Assembly (NCBI RefSeq): GCF_022605725.1
Contig: NC_065552.1
Coordinates: forward strand, 29,585,879-29,649,878
Reading direction: 5' to 3'
From: Anthonomus grandis grandis
Lineage: Eukaryota; Arthropoda; Insecta; Coleoptera; Curculionidae
DNA: 64,000 bases
Numbering within the stretch: position 1 is the first letter of the stretch; each line of letters opens with the position of its first letter. The notes under the pieces are model-generated. The model ran no database searches, had not been told where the DNA came from, and worked only from the letters and a program-made list of their open reading frames with translations. Positions 22,501 through 30,725 of the stretch are shown here, piece by piece. The position numbers and the translations under genes are program-made.

Positions 22501-24247
22501 AATCAAGTCCCAAGTTTTTGTATAAAGCTGTTATCTGCGATGAATTGCCTTGATATGATGTAAACCACACAATGTATCCTAGGCGAAGAGTACCCGCCCA
22601 GAGTTTATAACCCCAGCGAATGGGTTTGTTTCGTATAAATGGTTTCGTAGGGTGCCTTCCAAAATATGGTACCATGGCTTCATCTATGCTATGTTCTTGC
22701 TCGAAAGGAGCATGTTTTAGAAAATTTTTATTCAAGCCGTCATATAATGGTCGTATTTTAGCAAACTTGTCCGTATTATTTAGATTATTATTATCACACA
22801 CATGAAGAGCTTTCATTATATGGCTAAAAATTTATCTCGCGAAATAGCCTCAGCAACTTTGGTACTATGACTATCATCACGATTTTCCCAATACATATAT
22901 CTTTTTGGTAATACTACGTAGCCACTCAAAATAAGAACACCCACAAAACACCGAATTTCGCTATCTGTAACATCACTAATCAAGTTTTTTTGTGCCGCGT
23001 ATGTATTGGTAAATGTAGTTATCATACTGAATAGGTCGTCGTCAAAGAAAAGCGTGAAGAGTTGTAATGGAGTACTATTTTGTTTGGGTTCGATTTTTGG
23101 TATCCAGTAAACATCCTTAGAATCCTGGTAAAGATCTCCGACAAGCCAGGATGCGGATGTTAGTTTTTTCGGAAATATTGAAGCATTGTTTTCTTGTATG
23201 CGTAGTTCAGAAAGAGGCATGTCTTCATCTGAATCCGATTCTTGAGCACGCTGATCTTGTTGATCAAAAATTAGCTCTACGTCATTTCTCAGCTGGCTTC
23301 CTGGTAAATGATCGATAGTTGTGACATCCTCGTCTCCTGAGTCGCAATCTCTCGCATTTATCATTTGCATTGTCAGGAGGAAAAATAATTATACCCATCA
23401 GGAGGCGTTGGAATCTCATCTGTCTCAAGTTCTGCAACTAACTCGTGCAATTTTAACGGTCTCCTAAAAAAATATCAACATTGTAGTACATAATACCACT
23501 GTCCTTTTAAAAGAACAAAACAAAAATGGCCGTACGCAAGAATGTAAAAAAAAACTCAAACCAATATTTACACTATAATTGCATTCAAGTAAATGAATTA
23601 ACAAAATCATATTGCCTAAAGTGCTTATGTTTAATAAGTAATAAATAAACTTACTTCCAATTAGCGATATCCATGTTTCATAAAAAAACAAAACAAAACA
23701 ATGCAAAGCCGGTACGTAAATAAAGTTATGGTGCGAGCGACTGATGAAATCTTTGAATAGATATGTTTGACAATAAATATCACAGGCGCTATCTATCAAC
23801 GCTAAGTTAAAGTTATCGATATAACGACATTTTATCGATTGCCTTTTAAAAGGACAGTAGTTATATCTGGGTTAATAAAGTATTTGTAAGTAATTAACTT
23901 CTTTTAAACCAAGTTAAAAATAATTGTAGGACACAATTTTTTATAGTTTTTTTTTCATTTTTATTAAATTATAATGTAGACGTCGCATTACCGTCGCATA
24001 CACCTCACAACTGTTAGAAAGCACTTAAAAAATATTAGTTTTGGCCATATTAAATATTATATTTGAATCACTTTCTTTTCGTTTTTTCTATAGATTTAAC
24101 GTAATAAATGCGAGCAGCGCATTCGATCAACCACCTTCCTACGTGGACGTGCTACAAAACAATAGATTGGCCGCAGAGCCTCCTCCTCCTTACAGAAGTC
24201 AGGACCGGATTAATGTTTCTAGTTTACATACAAACGAAAGAGATTAA
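7543..24247 (+). CDS. type I membrane protein: Ig-like domain, LDL-receptor class A modules, PPxY tail (six exons)
   Basis: Exons 7543-7597, 7664-8037, 14433-14661, 14730-14807, 16058-16328 and 24094-24247 join in frame into 386 residues with consensus splice sites throughout. Residues 1-18 form a signal peptide. An Ig fold follows (Cys52, Trp69, then D99-x-G-x-Y-x-C105). Residues 137-174 are a complete LDL-A module (six Cys, DGKPDCKDGSDE calcium loop); 179-214 is a degenerate second one. The membrane span is about 240-262. The cytoplasmic tail has PPSY (349-352) and PPPY (366-369), ligands for WW domains of Nedd4-type ubiquitin ligases. The LDL-A/TM/double-PPxY layout resembles vertebrate LDLRAD4/PMEPA1, negative regulators of TGF-beta signalling; orthology is inference, and the Ig domain differs. 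Introns 2 and 5 are filled with transposons. Confidence 0.85.
7664..8037 (+). CDS. Ig/LDLA gene, exon 2: Ig-like domain and first LDL-A cysteine
   Basis: Acceptor cag ends at 7663, donor gtataa at 8038. Encodes the single Ig-like domain and stops after Gln143, six residues past the first cysteine of the LDL-A module, so the module is split by the 6.4 kb intron 2. Confidence 0.8.
8038..10734 (+). other. intron 2 sequence without recognised genes
   Basis: AT-rich. Open frames are short and low in family signal. I see nothing identifiable here. Confidence 0.4.
10735..10800 (-). repeat. probable 3' tail of a LINE
   Basis: On the minus strand an AATAAAGCC-type signal runs into (ATT)n, the kind of short-repeat tail seen on the LINE at 50.6-52.2 kb. 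No reverse transcriptase is readable next to it. Confidence 0.4.
10914..13450 (+). mobile_element. TIR-bounded element encoding an XPG/PIN-like, CXC-tailed protein
   Basis: The outer ~240 bp (10914-11165) reappears inverted at about 13215-13450, with long identical runs such as GTTTTAGAAGCATTTCGTAT and ATGCCGGTTGCCAA. Both ends begin ACCAATT(T)AGTCTAG. Flanks read TATAG and TGTAG, a possible imperfect 5 bp target duplication. The only coding content is the three-exon frame at 11574-12995. The element sits in intron 2 of the Ig/LDLA gene and abuts a LINE fragment at its right border. Superfamily not assigned; Academ-type elements are known to carry XPG-like nucleases, but I cannot confirm membership. 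Confidence 0.75.
11574..12995 (+). pseudogene. XPG/PIN-nuclease-like protein with CXC-type cysteine tail
   Basis: Exons 11574-12479, 12547-12672 and 12732-12995 join in phase 0; introns are only 67 and 59 bp (gtaaaa...tatag, gtaagc...acag). N-terminal motif LIIDGMAF and VHIVFDRY, then SHEEADTRMVLHA and VVMTKDTDVVLLLIYHF, then LLAFHAITGCDS: the acidic clusters and Gly-Cys-Asp loop follow the order of XPG/FEN nuclease N- and I-regions (inference from motif order). The C-terminus is CHCKGHC, CSCRRANVSC and CTPCKRSC, a CXC-like cysteine cluster. Proteins with this motif set are widespread in animal genomes, mostly unnamed. One in-frame TAA at 11826-11828 breaks this copy; the true N-terminus is not visible because TGA 11565-11567 closes the frame upstream. 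Confidence 0.7.
13450..13990 (+). pseudogene. jockey-like LINE, reverse transcriptase C-terminal fragment
   Basis: Reads LRNCLDLF, then YCGLVRSQLEYGSVIW, VQHKFLRF, and after a frameshift VPQRVFRQNNLFSI and FRTNYGRHYFVDRT. These are the thumb and C-terminal motifs of non-LTR reverse transcriptases. The fragment starts exactly at the right border of the XPG-like element, which suggests insertion next to or into an older LINE. Confidence 0.65.
13991..14432 (+). other. remainder of intron 2
   Basis: AT-rich up to the exon 3 acceptor; nothing recognised. Confidence 0.4.
14433..14661 (+). CDS. Ig/LDLA gene, exon 3: LDL-A modules
   Basis: Acceptor tttttag ends at 14432; the frame opens with the second LDL-A cysteine and completes the six-cysteine module, then encodes the Cys-rich degenerate second module ending CCLGQSD. 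Donor gtatgt at 14662. Confidence 0.85.
14730..14807 (+). CDS. Ig/LDLA gene, exon 4: juxtamembrane segment
   Basis: Acceptor ag 14728-14729, donor gtaagt at 14808. Encodes a short Gln/Thr-rich stalk and the first residues of the membrane span (YLFILV). Confidence 0.75.
14808..16057 (+). other. intron 4
   Basis: AT-rich sequence without a recognised gene. It includes the dispersed hammerhead-like repeat at 15512-15612. Confidence 0.4.
15512..15612 (-). repeat. ~100 bp dispersed repeat with hammerhead-like core (copy 1)
   Basis: Its complement aligns along its full length with 47650-47752: CAGGTCATCTAG, TCTGATGATGCTTTATTAG, GAAAC, and the shared terminus GAGACTGAGACTT. Minus strand contains GUC, then CUGAUGA, a short GCU/AGU stem and GAAAC in hammerhead order. 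It lies in intron 4 of the Ig/LDLA gene. Confidence 0.55.
16058..16328 (+). CDS. Ig/LDLA gene, exon 5: transmembrane span and proximal tail
   Basis: Acceptor tctctgcag ends at 16057, donor gtaagt at 16329. Encodes most of the hydrophobic span (ILFSVILLLLIISK), then a basic and Gln-rich cytoplasmic segment and a Ser/Arg-rich stretch. Confidence 0.8.
17177..17293 (+). pseudogene. transposase N-terminus with nuclear-localisation-like motif, truncated
   Basis: ATG at 17177 gives MADAPRIPP, then PPKKRVRKHLTIAEKEVIM, ending at TAA after 38 residues in an ATA-rich run. A Pro-rich leader with a PPKKRVRK basic patch followed by a short helix is a start I associate with insect Tc1-like transposases (from memory). 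The body is deleted. Confidence 0.5.
17361..17493 (+). mobile_element. ~130 bp MITE nested in the TIR element
   Basis: GTTCATCAGAA at 17367 and TTCTGATGAAC ending at 17487 are inverted copies, with partial match extending to GGCC/GACC outside. Both arms contain AGCGCT palindromes (17381-17398 and 17458-17475). No coding capacity. The super-family is not clear. Confidence 0.55.
18700..19165 (+). pseudogene. DD41D-type transposase remnant
   Basis: Reads GLTADAYLKILQEQF, FQQDGGPERNAS, DSFPQKW, WPARSRDLSSLDFY and, one frame on, LWGYLKK. The second and third catalytic Asp are present; the first half of the gene is unreadable. Several stops and a frameshift near 18970. Confidence 0.65.
20105..20705 (-). 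mobile_element. 601 bp deletion derivative of a DD41D element
   Basis: Ends GAGGTCGGCATAAGTCAGTT (20105) and AACTGACTTATGCCGACCCC (to 20705) are inverted copies with one mismatch, flanked by TA on both sides. Only the C-terminal part of a transposase remains between them, so this copy is non-autonomous. Confidence 0.8.
20226..20600 (-). pseudogene. DD41D-type transposase, C-terminal fragment
   Basis: Reads FQDGAPPHFGLEVREYL, IGRRGRIEWPARSPDLTP, CDFSLWGVLKNKVF and, after a frameshift at about 20350, DALRNNPEFFDKTCKSL and the stop-proximal LQFEYKM. The second and third catalytic Asp are kept, 40 residues apart, one fewer than usual. Confidence 0.75.
21366..21411. repeat. perfect 21 bp palindrome with 4-nt loop
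   Basis: AACTCAGTTTTAATCCGTAAT at 21366-21386, loop GTCA, and an exact inverted copy at 21391-21411. No flanking coding context. Confidence 0.85.
21721..23871 (-). mobile_element. piggyBac-type transposon, right end intact
   Basis: The right end reads ATATCTGGG followed by TTAA at 23872-23875, i.e. TTAA/CCCAGATAT from outside in, the usual piggyBac terminus and target. The left terminus was not found; it probably decayed between 21.58 and 21.72 kb. Confidence 0.65.
21731..23463 (-). pseudogene. piggyBac transposase with C-terminal Cys-rich domain, broken
   Basis: The frame begins after a splice-like acceptor at 23464 with RPLKLHELVAELETDEIP, then an acidic segment (DSDEDMPLSEL), the DDE region with Asp in SIDEAMVPYFG, Asp in FFDYFFSSRHL and Asp in CRWHDNSVVTIAS, then MGGVDRSDQNFSLYRI and AIQNAWQLH, and a Cys-rich zinc-binding tail (RCGYRKKKVQFLCEKC) to the stop at 21731. 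At least three frameshifts (near 23390, 22815 and 22300) inactivate it. The family does precise cut-and-paste at TTAA. The region 23464-23830 may be a 5' intron and leader of the element. Confidence 0.85.
24094..24247 (+). CDS. Ig/LDLA gene, exon 6: PPxY tail
   Basis: Acceptor tatag ends at 24093; stop TAA 24245-24247. Joined from exon 5 in phase 2. Contains QPPSYVDV and EPPPPYRS, two PPxY motifs 16 residues apart. Confidence 0.8.
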
Positions 24248-24790
24248 CTAGTGTTAATGCCTTGCCGCATTACCACTCTAATTTTTTCTTATACACGTCT
24301 GGCCATGTCTTAGGTGCAGAAATACCTGAGCATTTATACGCAAGGGGAAATTATAACCAAAAAAAGCGTAGTGAATTCGGATCGTTTAATTTAAATCGAA
24401 CTATAGTGTGTGATTTTGTTATTGCAAATTAATATCTGCATCTAAGACCTTAGTAAGTTGGCCAGACCCGTATATAAGTATGTATTTTGCAAAATGGCAA
24501 GCAGTCATCTAAGTAATACTAAATATGTTATTGTGATCCTCTAAAAGCAATATGTTTTGCAAATATTTAAAAACGTAAAAGTATTATAATTTATTATTAA
24601 AAATAAAAATACTGATCATATCATTTATTTGAAACTAAAAAACATATCAAAATTGTGCTAATAAACATCTTACGTTTGATATTATTATATTATTTTAGTT
24701 TGTACATGTTTATTTTATTATTGTAAATAGCGTTTTAAAAGTAGTACTTACTTACAATTAAATGTTATGTTAAGTTTTAGTTAGTGTATT

Positions 24791-24796
24791 AATAAA
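24791..24796 (+). terminator. candidate poly(A) signal of the Ig/LDLA gene
   Basis: AATAAA about 545 bases after the stop, followed by more AATAAA-like runs. The AT-rich stretch 24248-24790 is the presumed 3' UTR and holds no gene. Confidence 0.4.
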
Positions 24797-25028
24797 CCCA
24801 AGGACAATAATAAATTATGATAAAAGATATTTTTAGTAAGAACATGGTTCATATTGTTCTGTTTTTGGTATAGACTGGATTACTGTATTAGTGTTATTTT
24901 GTAATAGAGTTATTTTAATAATCGTATGTTTTATTTTGACATGAAGATATTTCAGGGTGTGATAGTACTAGGTAAAAATAAGAAAAAATATCAAATATCT
25001 ACTTGGACTAGATAGCATTGTTTAAGAT

Positions 25029-25285
25029 TTGGGGGATAGAAATCTGTTTTTGAAAGGCATTGGTAAAGCAGTAAAGTCTAATTTTCGAATTTCAGTTTTC
25101 TTTATTTTAAATTTACCACGACGTTTCGGTTACGAAGTATGTCCAAACGCTATCAAGTGTAAACTAACAACTATTCTACAGGCTTATGTAATAGAGTGTG
25201 ACATCCGGTTATGTGTGAAGTGCATTAGATCTTGCATTGTTCTGACGACAGATGTGAAAATCAACACTGGACTGGAGGCAATGAT
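25029..25285 (-). pseudogene. Penelope-like retroelement, 3' fragment (minus copy)
   Basis: Complement reads KPKRRGKFKIKKTEIRKLDF, matching the MEVRKLDFDAF region of the 3.8-4.2 kb copy, preceded by a noncoding part (25151-25272) that is the inverted counterpart of 26217-26366. It is therefore the 3' end of a second copy in opposite orientation to the one at 25390-26420. Confidence 0.6.
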
Positions 25286-25300
25286 GGACCTTTTGGAGGT

Positions 25301-25376
25301 TCGTCTTCGTAGCTTCTATCTTTAATTTTAAAATAGTTTTTACTTTTTTAAATTGAAGGTACAAGCTACGAAGACG
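25301..25376. repeat. imperfect inverted repeat between two Penelope-like copies
   Basis: CGTCTTCGTAGCTTCTATCT at about 25302 and AGGTACAAGCTACGAAGACG at 25357 are inverted copies with few mismatches, separated by about 25 bases. Confidence 0.7.
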
Positions 25377-25389
25377 GGCCAACAACACA

Positions 25390-26420
25390 AAAGTGGTCGC
25401 CAACATACATGATGTGGTTTGAGAGAGCACTATAAGCACACTTCACACCAAACTCCAGGTATGACTTTGGATAGGTCGATGACATTCATTATTTGGGACA
25501 AAAGAGATATATGGTGCACATTAAGAATATTAGACCAAGGATCGAGTTCACGATGGAGTTGAACACTGAGTCGAACTGCCCTTTTTAGATGTTCTTGTAA
25601 AGAACAATGGACGCCTAAGGTCATCAGTCTATCGTCACTAAAACTCCTGATACAACAAAGGCGAGAATCATTAAAACCCTGTATAGTACGGCGGCCACAA
25701 TGCAATGCAATGCAATGTATGCGGCAACATACGCAATGTTGACCTCAACAAGGAAATAGACAAAATCATTAAAGGCTTACAGCATAACGGGTATCCAAGC
25801 AACTTCATAAACACAACTATTAGGAAAGCAAGGAGCCATAGCAACTGGAGCAGGATTTGTAACGATTCCGAACATCAAGAGAACTAAGGGAAGAAAATCA
25901 GAAGAATTAAACAAAAAAATCAATGCATCCATGTCCTTCCCTTCGAAGAAACGTGCGAAGTTTACTATAAAAAATCAAGCCAGACTACCTATTGGAAACC
26001 AAGAACTGTATATACGGAATCCTCTGCGAATGTAGGGATCACTAGAGGTCACGAGAAAAGAACATCGAAACTGGACCTGAACAGGAGAGGCTTCCAGATG
26101 AGGAATAGCAGAATATGCTTGGTTCAATGGCCACAACATACATTAGACGAAAGCAAAGATTTTGTGCAAGGAGCAACATTAGAAGAAAAGAAGATTCGTG
26201 GAAGCAAGGATCTTTAGCTAGCCCAGTGTTGATATTCCCAACATATATCTGGAGACCTCTACTGTCAGGACACTGCAAGATTTAATGCACTTCACAAGTG
26301 GCCGGACGTCATACACCTCTAGTATATAAGTCTGTAGAATAGTTTTTGGTAGTTTACACTTGATAACGGTTCTAGATAGTTTCCAACCGGAAAGTCGTGC
26401 TGAACTTAGCATAGAGACCA
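25390..26420 (+). pseudogene. Penelope-like retroelement, RT end and GIY-YIG region (plus copy)
   Basis: Plus-strand frames give MVHIKNIRPRIEFTMELN, then a CPF...F segment equivalent to the family's LPFLD motif, then VTKTPDTTKARIIKTLYS, the RT C-terminus. KGLQHNGYPSNFINTTI follows, then the endonuclease-tail match TKAKILCKEQH and RRFVEA near 26150. Many frameshifts and stops. Penelope-like elements encode a reverse transcriptase fused to a GIY-YIG endonuclease and often lie in rearranged, partly inverted arrays, as here. Confidence 0.65.
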
Positions 26421-28165
26421 TATAAATTCAAAAATTGGATCTTACCACATGGTAGAAAAGTGTAAATTTTTTCTCGTATTTTCCATTTTCTCTCTTATAT
26501 TCGTAAATCAATTTTTGTTAGTAGGTATTTCACAATCATGTATAAAAATTTCAGGTTGCAGTATATAGAATGTTACATTTCATTGAGTTGGATACAATTT
26601 TATCTTCTAAACCCTTTTTTGCGCTCTATATAAATCTTGGCACGAAATTTGAATTACTTACTATGGTGTTCTTCTTCTGAAGCAAATTTTGGATATAATA
26701 AAAATCATTTATTCCTATAGATCTAGAGTACGTATGAATATGGCACTGTCACTTATTAGTCACTTATATTTATCTTTTTGATATTTCAAAAAGATACATA
26801 TATTTGATTAAAACTAAGCATTGAATAGAGTTGTTCTGTCAAAGAGTAGTGTCTAAAACTTTCTCAAATGCTGGAAGAATTTACACTTCTGATATGGGCC
26901 ACATATTTGCATTTCTAGAACTATAATAAATACTAATTCTGCAAGGTGACCAGTCTTCTTAAGCATATTGCAAAAATAGATGTGAATAGTTAAAATGCTT
27001 TTCTTTTTAAATGATTCGCGGTAAATCACATGGTTTTTGACGTACTCTTTTGTAAACTATACTACATGGCATTGACTGGCCAGTCTCATGGTCTTGAGCT
27101 GCTATGTCATCTATAAAAAGGGTTACTATAACAATCTTCAACAAAAGGACACAAGTCATTTATAAACAGCAAATAGAGAATAGGTCCTAGAACTCTCTCA
27201 ATCTCTGCTGCTGCTCAAAGGGAAGTCTCAGCCTCTCTAATGCTAGGCCTCACAGTATGGTTTGTTATTTTTGGTGTCAAAAGATTTTGGAAAATGCAGA
27301 TAACCATATTTAACAGACAACAAGAGAGCACTCACTCTGATGAATGACAATCAATGTCTCAAGTTGTTTGCAGGAAAATACTAGCAGTACACTTTGACAG
27401 TAGAGATAAAAAGGATAAGAAAGAAATCATATCAGAAAAGGCCCAATTTCAAAAATTCAAGAGTTGAAATTTGAAATTTAACAACCTTGAACTTAATAAT
27501 TATTAACACTGATGCTACCTATTGGTTTATTTACATTTTGGGAAGTGTATTTTTTATTTATGATTTAAAAAAAATATTATTTATCTAAAAAAATGACTAA
27601 ATTATGCCAAGTCCTCTTTTAGAAAACTAATGTAAGTAATTTCTGAATCTAGTTGTAACCTGAGTTTCAATGGGTTTAGAAAAAGGATAACCTAAGCTCT
27701 TTAAAAATAACATAGATAGTTATCTAACACTGAATGACACTAATTTCGTGTTACTAGCATGATACAGTTGATAGGTAAAAATTAAAATATACAAATCTCA
27801 AACTTACTTATTTATTTAAAAAAATGTCAGTGACATTTCTATAATAGAATACAAGTAGCTTGTATTCTGGGATGAGGCAATTCCTATTAGGATTTAATTA
27901 AATAATTATTAATAATAATATATTTAGGATATATTAGAACAATTCCAAACTATACTCACCAGCTACCACATTGTAGAAGTATCAAATAAATCCATTTGTA
28001 GTACACTAAAAAACGTACTTTGGTCAACTTGAACCGACATGAGGTGGACATTATCCACTGCATGATAAGCATTTGATTACAGCCCTGATAAACATGAACA
28101 GATTGTGAAAATAAGTAGAAATATGTTAAAGATTGAATGATATAATAAAACTAACATTCAATATT
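26421..28165 (-). other. AT-rich stretch with one LINE remnant
   Basis: Apart from the reverse transcriptase relic at 27075-27235, nothing is recognised here. It includes the presumed 3' flank of ASCC1. Confidence 0.4.
27075..27235 (-). pseudogene. LINE reverse transcriptase relic (palm motif)
   Basis: Complement reads VLGPILYLLFINDLCPF, then SNPFIDDIAAQDHE, the order of the non-LTR motifs LGPLLF-INDL and (F/Y)ADD with Ala changed to Ile. No longer open frame surrounds it. Confidence 0.55.
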
Positions 28166-29260
28166 CTATATATTTTTATTTTCCTTGCTACTATTATTGC
28201 AATTAGCCAAATTATCAACTTTTATCACAGCCAATGGTTTATAAAATCCATCTTCGCCTTTTAAGGTCATATTAGACAAGTGTATACTATCAAAATCACA
28301 CTCTCCAAAGTCATAGTGTTTAAACAGTTCCAAAATTTTAGTAGCATCAATGCTTTGCCTCCTTCGCTTACTTTTGGGCCCTTCTACATTTTTCCTGTAT
28401 TTTGTATTGATAATAGTCATGTGAATTTTGACATTTTCCTGGTGCTTTCTAGCCAAACCTCTGTGATAAAAATGATCTGATATGTCATTGACAATCTTTT
28501 GTAAGTCATGCTCATCTGATTCATTAACTAAGTTCACCTTGGCATAAATCACATCAGTTTTTTTAACATTTTTGCCCATACATTCTAGAGTTTGTATTTT
28601 AAGCTTTGGAGGTTTAGTATTATCTAAGAACTTAAACACATACTCGTGCAGTGCCTTGACAGCCTCAGCCTTTTCATGTTCATCCAATAATGCATACACA
28701 TCTATTGTCACATGCAGTTTTAAGGGACTAATAAAAATACTTTCATGTAAGTCCTCAATTTTCCCTTCTAAAGTTAGAATTTCCTTCTTAAGGCTCTCAA
28801 ATCTCTCCAAAATGTTTGTGCTGATGCAAGGTATACATGTAAAGTGCATTGGAGGATGACGAATTCGTATTTCACTTATGGCACTATGTACATGGGTTAC
28901 AGCATGCAATAATTTGTTTTTGGAGTCACTTTGTATTGTTAAGCATTGAGTTTCAGTGTTATCTGGCAAAACTAGTTCGGTTTTAGGATGAAAGTCAAAA
29001 TTAAGCTTTGATATTTTTGTGTAGTATTGCATAGGCAGTTTCATGTTCGTAATGAATTTACCAGCAGTTTCTCTAATATCCAAATGGTTTAGGTGCTCGA
29101 AATTATCTTCGATTTCTAATTTTTGGCTTTCAAAAATTTGGTCTCGTTGGCGTTTCTTTTTTGTGCTGTTTACCCTGTTGTTTAGCGATCGGATTTGAAA
29201 AATCTTGCCATCGATCCACATTTTAACTGGTTTTGTACTATTAAGCATTTTGTTTGCCAT
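28166..29260 (-). CDS. ASCC1: activating signal cointegrator 1 complex subunit 1 (ASCC1) homologue
   Basis: Single exon, 364 residues, ATG 29260, stop 28166. The start region MWIDGKIFQIR (14-24) parallels the IDGRxY start of ASCC1. A KH-like segment spans about 68-133. Residues 138-350 form the AKAP7/2H phosphoesterase-like domain with both HxT motifs, HVT (183-185) and HMT (280-282), plus TDVIYAKV and ILELFKHYDFGE, all in family order. A basic KSKRRRQ patch (296-302) could act in nuclear import. In other animals ASCC1 works with ASCC2/ASCC3 in alkylation-damage repair, ribosome rescue and transcription coactivation. Odd: the KH GxxG loop seems absent and the usual introns are missing. The frame is fully open, so it is probably functional. 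Confidence 0.88.
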   Translation of the reverse strand: MANKMLNSTKPVKMWIDGKIFQIRSLNNRVNSTKKKRQRDQIFESQKLEIEDNFEHLNHLDIRETAGKFITNMKLPMQYYTKISKLNFDFHPKTELVLPDNTETQCLTIQSDSKNKLLHAVTHVHSAISEIRIRHPPMHFTCIPCISTNILERFESLKKEILTLEGKIEDLHESIFISPLKLHVTIDVYALLDEHEKAEAVKALHEYVFKFLDNTKPPKLKIQTLECMGKNVKKTDVIYAKVNLVNESDEHDLQKIVNDISDHFYHRGLARKHQENVKIHMTIINTKYRKNVEGPKSKRRRQSIDATKILELFKHYDFGECDFDSIHLSNMTLKGEDGFYKPLAVIKVDNLANCNNSSKENKNI

Positions 29261-29904
29261 TTTGCACTAAAAAATAACAAAAATTAAATTAAAATAATTT
29301 TAGAAAATTTTTGCCAAGCATCTAAATATAAACATAGGATCATGTACACAAACAAGATGTATGTATGTGAACTAGTCTAGCATCAGCAACCAAAATCGAG
29401 AACGCAGCATATGTCGGTTGCCAGCGAGCTATTTATAGTCCGCGCTTGCTGTTATTTAATATAATAATAATAATACGTTTACTAGTTAGTTACCAAAATA
29501 TTATATTATAAATTGTATTTATTATACATAAGTGCTAAAACTAATTAATTTTATGGTAACTAGCAGGCCATTAATTGAGACTTCCAGGACCATTTAACAA
29601 AATAATGCCTGAATTCTGTTGAAGCCTAGGTATTGCCTAGAAAATACTACAGATTACATACACTTAATAATAAATTACATCACATAATCAACATTAAGTC
29701 CTAAAGAAGAGCTTAAAGCAAAAGAAAAAACATCAATACCAGAAGGATAGAGACAGGATCTCTCCTACATTTAGGTAAACCCTATAACGAGACTCAAAGG
29801 ATTCATTCAGATTGATGTTAAAATTACATACCGAATCCGAAATTATAGTTGTATTTGACTTAGAAAGTGCCGTTACATTCTTAAAAGTTAGTTCGGAAGA
29901 AGCA

Positions 29905-30235
29905 AACTTTATTTATGTAAAATGAGCAATGGAATATAAAAAAGACTTCTTAAATAATTCTTTAATGTGCGATGGGATAATTAGCAGATCCTTCCTCCTA
30001 ATATTAAAATTATGCAGGTGTTTTAAATTTAAGAATGTTATAAAAAAATAGAGTGTATGTAAGTCTCTTCGGCAGTACATACTCAACCAGTTTGCTTCAG
30101 TCAACTTATGAGATATGTGGTTTCTCCTCCTCACACCATAAATAAATCGTAGACAACAGTTTTGAAGCTTCTGAATTCTGGCCGCGTCAGAATAATCAAG
30201 AAATTTAATAAATATAATGCCCTGTATGTATCTCG
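29905..30235 (-). pseudogene. LINE reverse transcriptase C-terminal fragment
   Basis: Complement reads AARIQKLQNCCLRFIYGVRR, HISHKLTEANWLSMYCRRDL and FNIRRKDLLIIPSHIKELF. This is the same family as the intact frame at 50580-51576 (RIQKLQNSCIRFICGIRRR, RRHDLLSIPLHKKEIFKKSF). Only the last ~110 residues survive. Confidence 0.75.
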
Positions 30236-30289
30236 CGAAATTCCCAAGGCATTTTAATAATTTTTAATTTTCAAGTTTCCGTGTTTTAA

Positions 30290-30725
30290 TTGTAAGAGTT
30301 GCGGTTGGCACTTCACTCTACTTAGTACTTCATTATTTGTTATATAGTCGATCCAAGATATCTTCAGGATTCTTCTGTAAGCCCACGTCTTGAAGGCCTC
30401 AATTCGTTTCTACATAGCCTTAGACACTTTCCAACTTTCCACTCCCTATAGGACTATTTTGGGCAGATGTAGCAATTTACTATTCGTTTTTTCAACTCCA
30501 AACTGAGATCTCCGTTGGTGAACATGGTTCTCATTCTCCACAGAATAAAGATGATCCGCTTATCCTTGGCGTCGAGCCCACTCTCTCCAATGATTCCTTC
30601 ATTTTATCGTATTGACACCTATCGAATGCTTTAGTGTAGTTCACAAAACATGCGTATACGTTGAAATTAACATCTCTGCATCCCTAAAACAGCACTTGTA
30701 CTGCAAGAAGTGCCTCACGTGTTCC
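30290..30725 (-). pseudogene. RTE/BovB-like LINE, reverse transcriptase fragments
   Basis: Complement reads REALLAVQVLF, then YACFVNYTKAFDRCQYDKM (RT motif with catalytic-region Asp), and, after a deletion, KRIEAFKTWAYRRILKISWI and NNEVLSR, the typical RTE C-terminal end. The YADD region is missing. Possibly part of the same insertion as 32590-33150. Confidence 0.7.

Larger units (their letters stand above)
16329..24093 (+). other. intron 5 of the Ig/LDLA gene, a nest of transposons
   Basis: The 7.8 kb intron holds the 850 bp TIR element (16965-17814), DD41D remnants (18700-19165, 20105-20705), a hairpin (21366-21411) and a piggyBac copy (21731-23871). The remaining stretches 16329-16964, 17815-18700 and 19170-20104 show nothing recognisable. 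Confidence 0.6.

Noticed and set aside
25430..25705. 91-residue minus frame
   Set aside because: The plus strand of the same stretch reads as Penelope-like reverse transcriptase, which accounts for it.
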